Positions 8,700 through 20,345 of a stretch of DNA of 64,000 nt are shown here, piece after piece. This DNA comes from Terriglobus tenax (GTDB taxonomy: Bacteria; Acidobacteriota; Terriglobia; Terriglobales; Acidobacteriaceae). Both the position numbers and the translations under genes were made by a program. The DNA lies in assembly GCF_025685395.1 (NCBI RefSeq), contig NZ_JAGSYA010000004.1:186001-250000 (forward strand), given 5' to 3'. The stretch's first letter is position 1, and the number at the start of each line of letters is the position of its first letter. The notes under the pieces were generated by a model. That model did not search any database. It worked only from the letters and a program-made list of their open reading frames with translations, and was not told the DNA's origin.

Positions 8700-9566
8700 A
8701 TGGTTACAATGAAGGGAATCTCCCAGCCGGCAAAGACCGGTTCAATACAACAAAAAGAAGAAAAATCCTCTGCTTTGGTCGAGAACCGCGTGAGCGAGCA
8801 CAACGATTCAATGACGAAGACGATTCTTGGTGTGCCTTTTTTTACCGGCACGGCTGAGGAAGCTGTCCAGCGCATGCTGAACGGCGGATTGCTGGTGGTC
8901 CCGGCGGCACCAGCCCTCAAGGACATTGGTACCCATGGAGCGTATCGCGAGGCTCTTCTGCACGCTGACCTCGTGATTACAGACAGTGCTTTCATGGTGC
9001 TGGTGTGGAACCTGCTTGAACGCGACAATCTGCGTCGTGTCTCAGGCCTGAAGTATTTGCGCCTTCTGCTGGACGAACCAGAGGTCCGTAACACAGGCAA
9101 CACTCTCTGGATCATGGCCGGCAGCAAAAGCGCTGATCGCAATCTGAACTGGCTCCGCAGCGAAGGGATCAACGTTCCCGACGACTATGTTTACAACGCT
9201 CCGATGTACGGCGCGGTAATCAACGACCAGGACCTCCTTGAGCGCCTGGAACGTCTGCGGCCCAAACATATTGTGGTCACTATCGGTGGCGGCAACCAGG
9301 AGCGGCTTGGGCACTATCTTCGCCAGCAGCTCAGCTACGTGCCGGGAATCCACTGCATCGGCGCCGCTATCGCATTTCTGAGCGGTGACCAGGTCCACAT
9401 TCCGGAATGGGCTGACCAGTTCTATCTGGGTTGGCTTTTCCGTGTTCTGGACAAGCCCAAGCTTTACTTCCCGCGGTACATCAGCGCGACCTCACTCTTT
9501 GGTCTGCTGGCTAAATACCGCAGCGCATTGCCGCCCCTGGAGCAGAACTCCGCCCAGCAGGCTTAG
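8700..9566 (+). CDS. WecG/TagA/CpsF-family glycosyltransferase
   Basis: The 288-residue product resembles family GT26 glycosyltransferases. It has the early ADLVITDSA segment, LWIMAGS at the start of the Rossmann half, then VVTIGGGNQERLGHYLR, which matches the conserved G-x-P/N-x-QE region, and a C-terminal PRYISATSLFG tail. These enzymes transfer ManNAc-type sugars to lipid-linked intermediates at the cytoplasmic membrane. The start is uncertain. ATG 8700 has a GAAGGG Shine-Dalgarno sequence, but the first 37 residues are poorly conserved in character, and ATG 8811 would give a compact enzyme. A hairpin follows the stop. Confidence 0.7.
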   Translation: MVTMKGISQPAKTGSIQQKEEKSSALVENRVSEHNDSMTKTILGVPFFTGTAEEAVQRMLNGGLLVVPAAPALKDIGTHGAYREALLHADLVITDSAFMVLVWNLLERDNLRRVSGLKYLRLLLDEPEVRNTGNTLWIMAGSKSADRNLNWLRSEGINVPDDYVYNAPMYGAVINDQDLLERLERLRPKHIVVTIGGGNQERLGHYLRQQLSYVPGIHCIGAAIAFLSGDQVHIPEWADQFYLGWLFRVLDKPKLYFPRYISATSLFGLLAKYRSALPPLEQNSAQQA

Positions 9567-9583
9567 CTGTAGCCGTTCTCTTC

Positions 9584-9647
9584 GCGAAACCGCATAGCTA
9601 CTTTTCGCTCCTACCCGGGTCGAATCAGCTATGCGGTTTCGCTTTTT
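9584..9647 (+). terminator. Long hairpin: terminator of the glycosyltransferase gene overlapping the next start codon
   Basis: A perfect 16-bp inverted repeat (GCGAAACCGCATAGCT at 9584-9599, its complement at 9627-9642) with a 27-base loop is followed by TTTTT at 9643-9647. It lies 18 bases past the glycosyltransferase stop and has intrinsic-terminator form. The right arm contains the ATG of the CAP-domain gene at 9631, so it could also occlude translation or act as an attenuator. Confidence 0.7.
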
Positions 9648-10374
9648 GCTGACATCTCTCCTGTTCGTCATCGCTGGGCGCACAGTCCATGCCCAGTCCT
9701 CTCTGGCGGAGCGCTACCTGTTCCAGGCGCTGAATCAGGAGAGAACGCAGGCCGGTCTGTCGCCTTTGCACTGGGACCAGCATCTTTATTCCGCCGCCCG
9801 ATACCATGCCGGTCAAATGGCTGCCGCCGGAGCTATCACACACCAGTTTGAGGGTGAACCTGACCTATCCGAGCGGGTTGCCTCAGCCGGCGGGCACGTC
9901 TCCGTCGTCGCTGAGAATGTCGCCATGGCCCCCACGGCCGTCAGGGTTCATGACGGATGGATGCATTCACCGCACCATCGCGAAAACATTCTCGACCCGC
10001 GTGTGACCTCTGTCGGCATTGCCGTCGTCGCCAGGGGCAGGGAACTCTATGCCGTTCAGGACTTCAGCCGCGATGTTCCCACACTCTCCTTCCCGCAGCA
10101 GGAGCAGGCCGTCATCGCCAGTCTGCGCTCTCTCCGCCTCAACGCGACCTCCAGTCAGGCAGCCCGCGATAACTGCGTCCTCGACTCCGGAGTTGCCGGT
10201 GGCTCCCATCCTCTGTTCGTGATGCGGTGGACCGCAACCGACCTCGACAGCATCCCGGACCAGTTGAAATCCCGCCTGCGCCAGCGCCGCTACAACAGCG
10301 CCGAGGTAGGAGCATGTCCGGCGCCATCGCAGGGAAGTTTCACCACCTACCGGATCGCTGTACTGATGTACTAG
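9631..10374 (+). CDS. Secreted CAP-domain (SCP/PR1) protein
   Basis: The 247-residue product has a signal peptide (MRFRFLLTSLLFVIAG, cleavage near VHAQS) and a CAP domain at about 28-145. Visible CAP elements are LFQALNQERTQAGLSPL, YHAGQMA, AENVA and HSPHHRENILDP, the His/Glu groove residues. A second region of about 90 residues follows, with two cysteines. Bacterial CAP proteins are exported; their function is largely unknown. The start codon lies in the right arm of the 9584-9642 hairpin, and the first codons themselves encode that arm. Confidence 0.85.
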   Translation: MRFRFLLTSLLFVIAGRTVHAQSSLAERYLFQALNQERTQAGLSPLHWDQHLYSAARYHAGQMAAAGAITHQFEGEPDLSERVASAGGHVSVVAENVAMAPTAVRVHDGWMHSPHHRENILDPRVTSVGIAVVARGRELYAVQDFSRDVPTLSFPQQEQAVIASLRSLRLNATSSQAARDNCVLDSGVAGGSHPLFVMRWTATDLDSIPDQLKSRLRQRRYNSAEVGACPAPSQGSFTTYRIAVLMY

Positions 10375-10389
10375 TTGGTTCCACCGGAT

Positions 10390-10418
10390 TTGCCAATCCA
10401 CAACATTTTTCGTATTCT
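10390..10418 (+). promoter_or_regulatory. Putative sigma-70 promoter for tRNA-Asn
   Basis: TTGCCA (10390-10395) and TATTCT (10413-10418) are separated by exactly 17 bases and lie about 45 bases before the tRNA. This is a good vegetative promoter match by eye; it is not experimentally supported. Confidence 0.55.
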
Positions 10419-10463
10419 GACTTAGGCGCTTGACGGGCTGGAAACAGCAACGCCGCGCGACAC

Positions 10464-10538
<75 letters not shown>

Positions 10539-10558
10539 TAATTCATGTCACACCGAGG

Positions 10559-10581
10559 CCACTCCAAAAGAGTGGTTTTTT
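10559..10581 (+). terminator. Intrinsic terminator of tRNA-Asn
   Basis: Stem CCACTC (10559-10564) with GAGTGG (10570-10575), loop CAAAA, then TTTTTT. It sits 20 bases beyond the tRNA, as expected for a single-gene tRNA transcript. Confidence 0.85.
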
Positions 10582-10695
10582 CGTTTAACCGCTGCTGCGC
10601 AATGCGGCACGGGGCCGCTCTTAGACTCGCTCTGCTTTCCTGGCCAGCAACGTATCCAATTCTCGATTCAACCCGGACTGAAGACCCATCCCATG

Positions 10696-10731
10696 TTGGC
10701 GCATGCCGTATAGAGATTGGCGTATCCTGCA
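10696..10731 (+). promoter_or_regulatory. Direct repeat, possible operator for the AraC-type regulator
   Basis: TTGGCGCATGCCGTA (10696-10710) and TTGGCGTATCCTGCA (10717-10731) are imperfect direct repeats whose starts are 21 bases apart, two helical turns. They end about 60 bases before the regulator start. AraC-family proteins usually bind direct half-sites with this spacing, so autoregulation is plausible but unproven. Confidence 0.35.
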
Positions 10732-10792
10732 TGGCAGCCGCGCGGCTTTCTCCCTAAGGTAGGAGATGGACGTAGTGATACGAGGAGACCTG

Positions 10793-12891
<2,099 letters not shown>

Positions 12892-12951
12892 ATCATGCAC
12901 AGGAAGGCGCCGTCCAGGCGGCGTCTTCGCAACGCCAAAAGGAGCAGCACC

Positions 12952-13350
12952 ATGGAAATCAAACGGGTTGGGTCACAACCATCAGGCCAGGGCCCTTCCG
13001 ACTGGTTTACCGGGACCGTACGCCTTGACCAGCCTTTTCAGGGAACGGAACCGGCACGTGTCAGCGGCGCCATCGTGACCTTTGAGCCAGGCGCTCGTAC
13101 CGCGTGGCATACCCACCCGCTTGGGCAGACACTGATTGTCACCGCCGGATGCGGATGGGCTCAGCGCGAAGGCGGCACCATCGAAGAAATCCGCCCGGGG
13201 GATGTGGTCTGGTTTGCCCCTGGAGAGAAGCACTGGCACGGCGCCGCAGCCACCACGGCAATGACGCATATCGCCATCCAGGAGAAACTGGATGGCAAGG
13301 CCGTGGACTGGATGGAGAAGGTAAGCGACGAGCAATACCTCGGCAAGTAG
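12952..13350 (+). CDS. Cupin-domain protein
   Basis: This small single-domain cupin of 132 residues has motif 1 as [13 protein letters not shown] with two histidines (about 51-63) and motif 2 as APGEKHWHG (about 85-93). Such proteins in carbohydrate operons are often metal-dependent isomerases or companions of carboxymuconolactone decarboxylase-type enzymes. No specific reaction can be assigned. It follows the aldo/keto reductase by 60 bases, with AAAAGGAG before the ATG, and is probably cotranscribed with it. A long hairpin follows. Confidence 0.85.
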   Translation: MEIKRVGSQPSGQGPSDWFTGTVRLDQPFQGTEPARVSGAIVTFEPGARTAWHTHPLGQTLIVTAGCGWAQREGGTIEEIRPGDVVWFAPGEKHWHGAAATTAMTHIAIQEKLDGKAVDWMEKVSDEQYLGK

Positions 13351-13351
13351 C

Positions 13352-13404
13352 TGTACAACAAGCCCGCTATCGCCAGAGTAAGCGGGCTTGCTGTACATTT
13401 CTTT
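13352..13404 (+). terminator. Terminator-like hairpin after the cupin gene
   Basis: A 17-bp inverted repeat with one mismatch (13352-13368 with 13381-13397) and a 12-base loop is followed by TTTCTTTG. It splits the cluster into an upper transcript (regulator, reductase, cupin) and a lower one (dehydratase, FAH). Confidence 0.7.
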
Positions 13405-13452
13405 GTGCGTCGAAATTTATCGTCGACTTCACACGGGACGTACTCAAGCAGC

Positions 13453-15414
13453 ATGCCGGATGACCTCGGGACAGACGCCATTCTCAACAGCGATCGGTCC
13501 CTGTTTCAAAACGTAAAGACCCATGCACGCGGACCCGAAGGCGCCCTGCCTATTACGCCGGAGATGCTGACCCATCAGCCCTCGGGCAATCTCTTCGGCC
13601 TCTCGCAGAACGCTGGCATGGGCTGGGAACCATCTCGCCTCAATGATCCTGAATACCTGATCCTGAGTACCCACGGCGGCGTCCGCGCCGCTGACGGCAC
13701 TCCCATTGCGCTTGGCTTCCATACCGGCCACTGGGAGGTCGGCCTGCTGGTCACCGAGGCCGCCCGTGAGCTGCGCAACCAGCATGCGACACCATTTGCC
13801 GGAGCCTGCACCGATCCGTGTGACGGCCGCACACAGGGCACTGCCGGCATGATGGACTCTCTGCCGTATCGCAACGATGCCGCAGTCGTCCTGCGCCGTC
13901 TCATGCGTTCGCTGCCCACGCGCCGCGGCGTGCTCGGCGTGGCTACCTGTGACAAAGGCCTGCCCGCCATGATGATGGCCCTGGCTTCCTCCGGCGAGTA
14001 TCCCAGCGTTCTCATTCCTGGGGGAGTCACGCTGCTGCCCGACGCAGGAGAAGACGCAGGCAAGGTGCAGACCATCGGCGCTCGCTACTCCCAACACCAG
14101 ATCAGCCTGGAATATGCCGCCGAGATAGGCTGCCGCGCCTGTGCTTCTCCCGGCGGAGGCTGCCAGTTCCTTGGCACCGCCGCCACGGCTCAGGCCGTAG
14201 CCGAAGCCATGGGCTTGAGTCTTCCGCACACCGCGCTCGCACCGTCCGGGCAGGATATCTGGCTGGACGCCGCCGCTCGCAGCGCACGCGCCATCCTTCG
14301 CATGACCCGGCAGGGAACCGGCACACGCGATGTGCTGACCGACGCCGCCATCCGCAACGCGATGGTGGTGCACGCAGCCATCGGAGGTTCCACCAACCTT
14401 CTGCTCCATATCCCGGCCGTTGCCCACACCGCCGGCCTCAAGCGGCCCACCGTCGAGGACTGGACACGCATCAACCGCAGCGTGCCGCGTATCGTAGACG
14501 CCTTGCCGAACGGCCCCCGTAACTTCGCCACGGTGCAGGTCTTTCTTGCGGGCGGAGTGCCGGAGGTCATGCTGCACCTGCGCGACGCCGGTCTGCTTGA
14601 CCTGAATGTAATGACCGTCAGCGGAGCTACGCTCGGCGAAAACCTTGCATGGTGGGAGCAAAGCGAACGTCGACGCATCCTGAAGGATCGTTTGCGTGAG
14701 CTGGACGGCGTTGACCCTGACGAGGTCATCCTGTCGCCCGACCGCGCACGCGCAGCTGGGCTCACCTCGACCGTCTGCTTTCCCTCAGGCAATCTCACAC
14801 CCGAAGGCAGCGTGATCAAGAGCACCTCGATTGATCCGTCCCTCATGGATGCCGACGGCATCTATCGCCACACCGGCCCCGCACGCGTCTTTCTTACCGA
14901 AGCAGATGCCATCGCCGCCATCAAGCAGGGAAGCATTGGCTCCGGCGACGTCATGGCCCTTATCTGCGGTGGCCCGGCAGGCGCTGGTATGCAGGAGATC
15001 TACCAGATCACCTCGGCGCTCAAGAATTTGCCCTATTGCAGGCACGTCGCCGTCATCACCGACGCACGCTTCAGCGGTGTCTCCACCGGAGCGTGTATTG
15101 GACACATCTCCCCCGAGGCTCTTGCAGGCGGACCTGTTGGCAAACTACGCGATGGGGACACCATCGAGATCGTTATCGACCGCGCCCAGCTTCACGGCAC
15201 GGTAAACCTTGTGGGGGAAGACGAGGAACGATTCAGCCCGGAAGAAGGTGCCCGTCGCCTTGCTGCCCGCACTCCGCGTGCCGACCTTCGTCCACATCCT
15301 GATCTTCCGTCAGACACACGCCTGTGGGCCGCCCTGGTCCAGACCAGCGGAGGCATCTGGGGCGGCTGCGTCTACGACGTCGACGCCATCGTGCAACAGC
15401 TACAGAAGTCATAG
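13453..15414 (+). CDS. YjhG/YagF-type D-xylonate (pentonate) dehydratase, IlvD/Edd family
   Basis: The 653-residue product matches the length and segment order of the YjhG/YagF branch of IlvD/Edd dehydratases. Iron-sulfur ligand cysteines appear in [19 protein letters not shown] and [13 protein letters not shown]. The Mg/phosphate-like region is HAAIGGSTN, and ITDARFSG lies near the C-terminus. The family dehydrates D-xylonate or D-galactonate-type sugar acids to 2-keto-3-deoxy acids. An alternative GTG at 13405 would add 16 residues. The ATG at 13453 is chosen on family length. The FAH-family gene follows after nine bases, making a two-step pathway likely. Confidence 0.88.
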   Translation: MPDDLGTDAILNSDRSLFQNVKTHARGPEGALPITPEMLTHQPSGNLFGLSQNAGMGWEPSRLNDPEYLILSTHGGVRAADGTPIALGFHTGHWEVGLLVTEAARELRNQHATPFAGACTDPCDGRTQGTAGMMDSLPYRNDAAVVLRRLMRSLPTRRGVLGVATCDKGLPAMMMALASSGEYPSVLIPGGVTLLPDAGEDAGKVQTIGARYSQHQISLEYAAEIGCRACASPGGGCQFLGTAATAQAVAEAMGLSLPHTALAPSGQDIWLDAAARSARAILRMTRQGTGTRDVLTDAAIRNAMVVHAAIGGSTNLLLHIPAVAHTAGLKRPTVEDWTRINRSVPRIVDALPNGPRNFATVQVFLAGGVPEVMLHLRDAGLLDLNVMTVSGATLGENLAWWEQSERRRILKDRLRELDGVDPDEVILSPDRARAAGLTSTVCFPSGNLTPEGSVIKSTSIDPSLMDADGIYRHTGPARVFLTEADAIAAIKQGSIGSGDVMALICGGPAGAGMQEIYQITSALKNLPYCRHVAVITDARFSGVSTGACIGHISPEALAGGPVGKLRDGDTIEIVIDRAQLHGTVNLVGEDEERFSPEEGARRLAARTPRADLRPHPDLPSDTRLWAALVQTSGGIWGGCVYDVDAIVQQLQKS

Positions 15415-15423
15415 GAGAAGGCC

Positions 15424-16248
15424 ATGAAACTCTATCGCACCTCGAGCGGTATCTTTGTCGAATCCGGAAACGCCTTCTATCCCGTCGAAGCCCGTAGCTG
15501 GGACGAACTGATTTCCTCGGACGTTCTCCTCGCCCGCGCTACAGCAGCCATCAGTGGCACAGCACGCGCCTCGCTCGAGGGGCTTACCCTGCTTGCGCCT
15601 GTCGAGAGCCAGGAGGTCTGGGCCTCCGGCGTTACCTACTACCGCAGCCGCAGCGCGCGCATGGAAGAGTCAAAGGACGCCGGCGGTGGCGACTTCTACG
15701 ACCGCGTCTACTATGCAGAACGCCCCGAGCTCTTCTTCAAGTCCGCAGGCAGGCGCGTCATCGGCTCCGGCGGAAACGTCCGCATCCGCCGCGACGCAAG
15801 CTGGTCTGTGCCGGAACCGGAGCTGACCCTGCTCCTTTCTCCCTCGGGCAACATCGCCGGCTACACCATCGGCAATGACATGAGCTCGCGCGACATCGAG
15901 GGCCAGAACCCGCTCTACCTGCCGCAGGCCAAGAACTACGATGGAGCCTGTGCCCTTGGCCCATGCGTTCTTCTCGCCAGCGAGCCTTTGCCGAAGACCA
16001 CCACCATCTCCATCCAGATTCTGCGCAAGGGCGAGATTGCCTTCACCGGAGAAACCACTCTCGCAGAAATCAAGCGCGAGTTCACTGAGCTTGCCGGATA
16101 TCTCTTCCGCGAATCGAGCTTCCCGGATGGCGTATTCCTCATGACCGGCACCGGCGTCGTTCCTCCGGACATCTTTACGCTCGCCATCGGAGACCGCATC
16201 CGGATCTCGATTGCTGGCATTGGCACTCTGGAGAACACCGTAGCCTGA
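15424..16248 (+). CDS. Fumarylacetoacetate hydrolase-family protein, probable 2-keto-3-deoxypentonate dehydratase
   Basis: The 274-residue protein has the FAH catalytic fold. Metal-binding acids are expected in VPEPELTLL (E-x-E) and in the NDMSSRDIEG region, and the later KNYDGACALGP segment is typical. Within non-phosphorylative pentose pathways a FAH-family enzyme removes water from 2-keto-3-deoxy-D-xylonate or arabinonate to give alpha-ketoglutarate semialdehyde. The immediate coupling to a YjhG-type dehydratase (AGGAGAAGG, nine-base gap) supports that role, but specificity is inferred. No semialdehyde dehydrogenase is in the window. Confidence 0.8.
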   Translation: MKLYRTSSGIFVESGNAFYPVEARSWDELISSDVLLARATAAISGTARASLEGLTLLAPVESQEVWASGVTYYRSRSARMEESKDAGGGDFYDRVYYAERPELFFKSAGRRVIGSGGNVRIRRDASWSVPEPELTLLLSPSGNIAGYTIGNDMSSRDIEGQNPLYLPQAKNYDGACALGPCVLLASEPLPKTTTISIQILRKGEIAFTGETTLAEIKREFTELAGYLFRESSFPDGVFLMTGTGVVPPDIFTLAIGDRIRISIAGIGTLENTVA

Positions 16249-16349
16249 CCTTAATAGGATTTTTAATGGGTCGCTGCGCAAACCTGTGCTACGGTGTTTC
16301 CAGTTTTCAAACATTCTGCTGACGTCGATGTGTTGCCCGAGGAGGAGTA

Positions 16350-17345
16350 ATGCGCAGCATACGTCTGTCTCTTTTCCTGTTTCTTGTCGTCTGCCTTCCA
16401 CGTATCTCGTATGCCTGGGGATGTACCGGACATCAGACCGTGGCCCTTATCGCACTGCACCAACTTCAGCCATCGACGCGCGCCCATGTGGCCGCTCTAT
16501 TGCGAACGTATCCTTACACGCTGAAACGAAGCTGCTCTCCCACCGCAACCGGGCAGATGTCGACCTATTCCACATGGGCCGACGATGCCCGTACCACCAG
16601 CGCCTTCAGCAGCACGGCTGAGTGGCATTTCTGGGATATTCCGCGAACGCAGGCCACCGCAACGGAGGCAGAGTTTTGCGACTCCGGATGCGTGGTCAAG
16701 GCAATCGAAGAACAGTTGGCGATCCTCAAACAGCCTCCGCCTGGAGCTGCTGGCAAGAAGACGCAGAAGGAAGCTCTCATCTTCCTGATCCACCTGGTGG
16801 GAGACGCACACCAGCCTCTGCACATCGTCGACAACGGAGACCGCGGCGGCAACTGTCTCCCCGTCAAGTACACAGCAGCCCACCACAATCTCAAGCCATC
16901 TGAGACCAGGAAAAATGGCGTTGGCACCGGCAGTTACACACCGAATCTGCATGAGGCCTGGGACAAGCTGATTCTCGGCGAGTCAGCCGGCTACACCGGG
17001 GGCGCAAACGATACCAAACTCAAAGCATTCGTTTCCAGCATTGAGAGCGAATATGCAGACCCCATTGCCAGCCTGGTCTCCACACCCGGCACACCAGAAG
17101 AATGGGCACTCGAATCCCATGGGCTGGCTCTTGCCAACGGATACTCAGCTCTGAGCGTAAACGTCCCGCAAATCGCGCACCCGCAGCACCTTGATTCCTG
17201 CCTTGGAGTCTCCTCGGGGTTACTGCCGCTGAACGAAACGGTGGACGTCCCTTATTCAGAGCAAGCCACCCCTGTCATCCGTGAGCAACTTGCCCGTGGT
17301 GGCGCACGGCTTGCCGCATTGCTTAACAGCGTATGGACCCAATAG
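16350..17345 (+). CDS. Secreted S1/P1-type nuclease
   Basis: The 331-residue product has a signal peptide ending at ISYA, so the mature protein starts with Trp (WGCTGH). The N-terminal Trp is itself a zinc ligand in this family. Further trinuclear zinc ligands are seen in TWADDAR, HFWDIP, HLVGDAHQPLH, DNGDRGGN and LHEAWD. These enzymes cleave single-stranded DNA/RNA and 3'-phosphomonoesters outside the cytoplasm. GAGGAGGAG precedes the ATG. The amidase gene follows after 13 bases, suggesting a scavenging or lysis-related unit. Confidence 0.92.
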   Translation: MRSIRLSLFLFLVVCLPRISYAWGCTGHQTVALIALHQLQPSTRAHVAALLRTYPYTLKRSCSPTATGQMSTYSTWADDARTTSAFSSTAEWHFWDIPRTQATATEAEFCDSGCVVKAIEEQLAILKQPPPGAAGKKTQKEALIFLIHLVGDAHQPLHIVDNGDRGGNCLPVKYTAAHHNLKPSETRKNGVGTGSYTPNLHEAWDKLILGESAGYTGGANDTKLKAFVSSIESEYADPIASLVSTPGTPEEWALESHGLALANGYSALSVNVPQIAHPQHLDSCLGVSSGLLPLNETVDVPYSEQATPVIREQLARGGARLAALLNSVWTQ

Positions 17346-17358
17346 AGGAGAACAGGAC

Positions 17359-17922
17359 ATGCCGGCATGGAAAGGAATCATCGGACAGGGATTCACGATC
17401 GAGCAGTTTGATACCTACGCCCACAGCGTCACGTTCCCGGGCTGGAAGCCGCAGTTCGTCGTTTTGCATAACACGGGAGCACCCCGGCTAAGCCAGTGGC
17501 ACAGCGTCCCCGGGGCGCAGCGCATGGCCAACCTGCAGGCCTACTACCGCGACCAGCAACATTGGTCAGCAGGTCCGCATCTCTTTGTCGCAGACGATCT
17601 CATCTGGGTTTTTACACCGCTCAACACTTCCGGGGTGCATTCGCCCTCCTGGAACGGTATCTCCTGGGGAGTCGAGATGGTGGGCGATTACGAGACCGAG
17701 CCTTTCAGTCCGGCAGTCAAGAACAATGCGGCGTATGCCCTGGCCATCCTGCATTCGATCGGCGGTCTTGACCCGCATACGTTGCGGCTGCACAAGGAAG
17801 ATCCCAAAACTACACACCTCTGTCCCGGAAAAAACGTCGGCAAGCAGGAGATGATCGACGCCACGCTGCAGGCCATGGCGGCCCACTTCGCCGGAGAACA
17901 TGTGCCCGGGCACATGGGGTGA
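17359..17922 (+). CDS. N-acetylmuramoyl-L-alanine amidase, PGRP/T7-lysozyme type
   Basis: The 187-residue product is a stand-alone Amidase_2 domain. Zinc ligands are visible as His in VVLHNTG and a second His plus Cys in LHKEDPKTTHLCPGK, the usual HxxxxxTxCPG pattern. WGVEMVG is the conserved acidic strand. The reaction is cleavage of the MurNAc-L-Ala bond of peptidoglycan. No signal peptide is visible, unlike its nuclease neighbour, so export is unclear and a phage-lysin ancestry is possible. GAGGAG precedes the ATG at 17359. Confidence 0.85.
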   Translation: MPAWKGIIGQGFTIEQFDTYAHSVTFPGWKPQFVVLHNTGAPRLSQWHSVPGAQRMANLQAYYRDQQHWSAGPHLFVADDLIWVFTPLNTSGVHSPSWNGISWGVEMVGDYETEPFSPAVKNNAAYALAILHSIGGLDPHTLRLHKEDPKTTHLCPGKNVGKQEMIDATLQAMAAHFAGEHVPGHMG

Positions 17923-17965
17923 TCAACAAACTCCGTTAGACCACCTTTTGCTTTCCAATGAGAGG

Positions 17966-18014
17966 CTGTCGTCTCAACTGGAGCGCGTAGGGCGGAGTGG
18001 AGAGCTGCATTGGG
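17966..18014 (+). repeat. Dispersed short repeat copy (CTGTCrTCTC family)
   Basis: The segment begins CTGTCGTCTCAACTGGAGCG and carries on with GTGGAGAG and CTGCATT. It matches the copy at 25436-25480 in order and spacing. It lies between the amidase and tpiA stops and codes for nothing recognisable. Confidence 0.55.
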
Positions 18015-18067
18015 ACTTAACAAAAATGCAGTTTCTTCCATTCCACAGAACGCTTCGGCGGTACGGC

Positions 18068-18814
18068 CTAATACTTCACAATCGCCGCGAACGAGTCCGG
18101 CTTCAGGCTGGCGCCGCCTACCAGGGCTCCGTCGATGTTCGGCTGGTTCAGCAACGCAGACGCATTGTCCGGCTTTACCGATCCACCGTAGAGGATGCGC
18201 ATCTCGTTGGCGACATCGCCCAGGTGCTTTTCCAGGTGAGTCCGGATCATCAGGTGTGTTTCCTCAGCTGTCTCCGGCGTCGCGGTCAGGCCTGTCCCAA
18301 TCGCCCACACTGGCTCATAGGCAATCACCAGCCGGTCAGCGTGTTCTTTCGGAAAGCCCGCAAGCGCCCCGGCAAGCTGGCTTACCAGCACGTCTTCCGT
18401 TTTGCCGCACTGTCGCTCATCCTTCTGCTCGCCGACGCAGAGTAACGGAATCAACCCATGGGACAGGGCCGACTTCACTTTCAGGTTGATCCGCTCGTCC
18501 GTCTCGTTGTCATACTGCCGGTTCTCCGAGTGGCCAATCAGCACATGGGTTGCTCCCACAGCAGTCAGCATCGTGGCCGAGGTATGCCCGGTATACGCTC
18601 CTTCATCGGCCCAGTGCATGCTCTGCGCACCGGCGGCGACATTGCTCCCGCGCACGCGGTGAATGACCGTTGGCAGCGAGGTGATGGAAGGGAAGAGCGC
18701 GATCTCGTCGCGCGTATGCCCGGCTACGAGTGGGAGAAACGCCTCGACGAAGTTCAGTGCTTCGGAGGGAGTTTTGTACATCTTCCAGTTGGCAGCGATC
18801 AGTTTCTTACGCAT
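18068..18814 (-). CDS. tpiA: Triosephosphate isomerase
   Basis: The 248-residue TIM barrel has all catalytic residues: Lys in ANWKMYK (about 8-14), His in LIGHSE (about 92-97) and Glu in AYEPVWAIGTG (about 164-174), the last including the loop-6 hinge. The phosphate site is LYGGSVKPDN and LVGGASL. It interconverts dihydroxyacetone phosphate and glyceraldehyde 3-phosphate. The usual GHSERR is GHSENR here, a mild deviation. It is the last gene of a gap-pgk-membrane protein-tpiA operon. Confidence 0.97.
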   Translation of the reverse strand: MRKKLIAANWKMYKTPSEALNFVEAFLPLVAGHTRDEIALFPSITSLPTVIHRVRGSNVAAGAQSMHWADEGAYTGHTSATMLTAVGATHVLIGHSENRQYDNETDERINLKVKSALSHGLIPLLCVGEQKDERQCGKTEDVLVSQLAGALAGFPKEHADRLVIAYEPVWAIGTGLTATPETAEETHLMIRTHLEKHLGDVANEMRILYGGSVKPDNASALLNQPNIDGALVGGASLKPDSFAAIVKY

Positions 18815-18835
18815 GGGCCACCATTCTAACCAGTC

Positions 18836-19060
18836 CTACGAACGACGCGAAAGGAAGAGGCGCGCCATCAGGTATCCGCCAATCCCCGCCAGCATGGCCG
18901 TGCTGACCACGGCGTAGCCGTTGACAGAGGCATGGATCGGGTTGATGTGGCCACCGTGAAGCCCTTGCACAAAAGCCACCACCAGCGCGCTGAGCACAAC
19001 CACACAGCCACCCAAAGCCGCGGCAATGGCCGTAATGATTGTAATCAGCAACGCTCGCAT
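18836..19060 (-). CDS. Small two-helix membrane protein in the glycolytic operon
   Basis: The 74-residue protein has two membrane segments, [21 protein letters not shown] (about 8-28) and a second one around [20 protein letters not shown]. They are joined by a His-rich loop ([11 protein letters not shown]). It starts four bases after the pgk stop and ends 21 bases before tpiA, so it is clearly part of the operon. I do not recognise a family and assign no function. Confidence 0.7.
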   Translation of the reverse strand: MRALLITIITAIAAALGGCVVVLSALVVAFVQGLHGGHINPIHASVNGYAVVSTAMLAGIGGYLMARLFLSRRS

Positions 19061-19064
19061 GGGG

Positions 19065-20279
<1,215 letters not shown>

Positions 20280-20290
20280 ATCTCCTCACC

Positions 20291-20322
20291 AAAAAGACAG
20301 CCGCCAAAGCGGCGGCTGTCTT
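20291..20322 (-). terminator. Terminator or attenuator between gap and pgk
   Basis: AAGACAGCCGCC (20294-20305) pairs with GGCGGCTGTCTT (20311-20322), and on the minus strand TTTTT follows directly. It lies inside the operon between the gap stop and the pgk ribosome-binding site, so it probably reduces read-through. Confidence 0.7.
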
Positions 20323-20345
20323 CTGTTGTGTCTGTCCGGATAACG

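Noticed and set aside
17359-17922. Amidase as part of a prophage
   Set aside because: No holin, capsid, tail or integrase genes flank it; the neighbours are a secreted nuclease and glycolytic genes.
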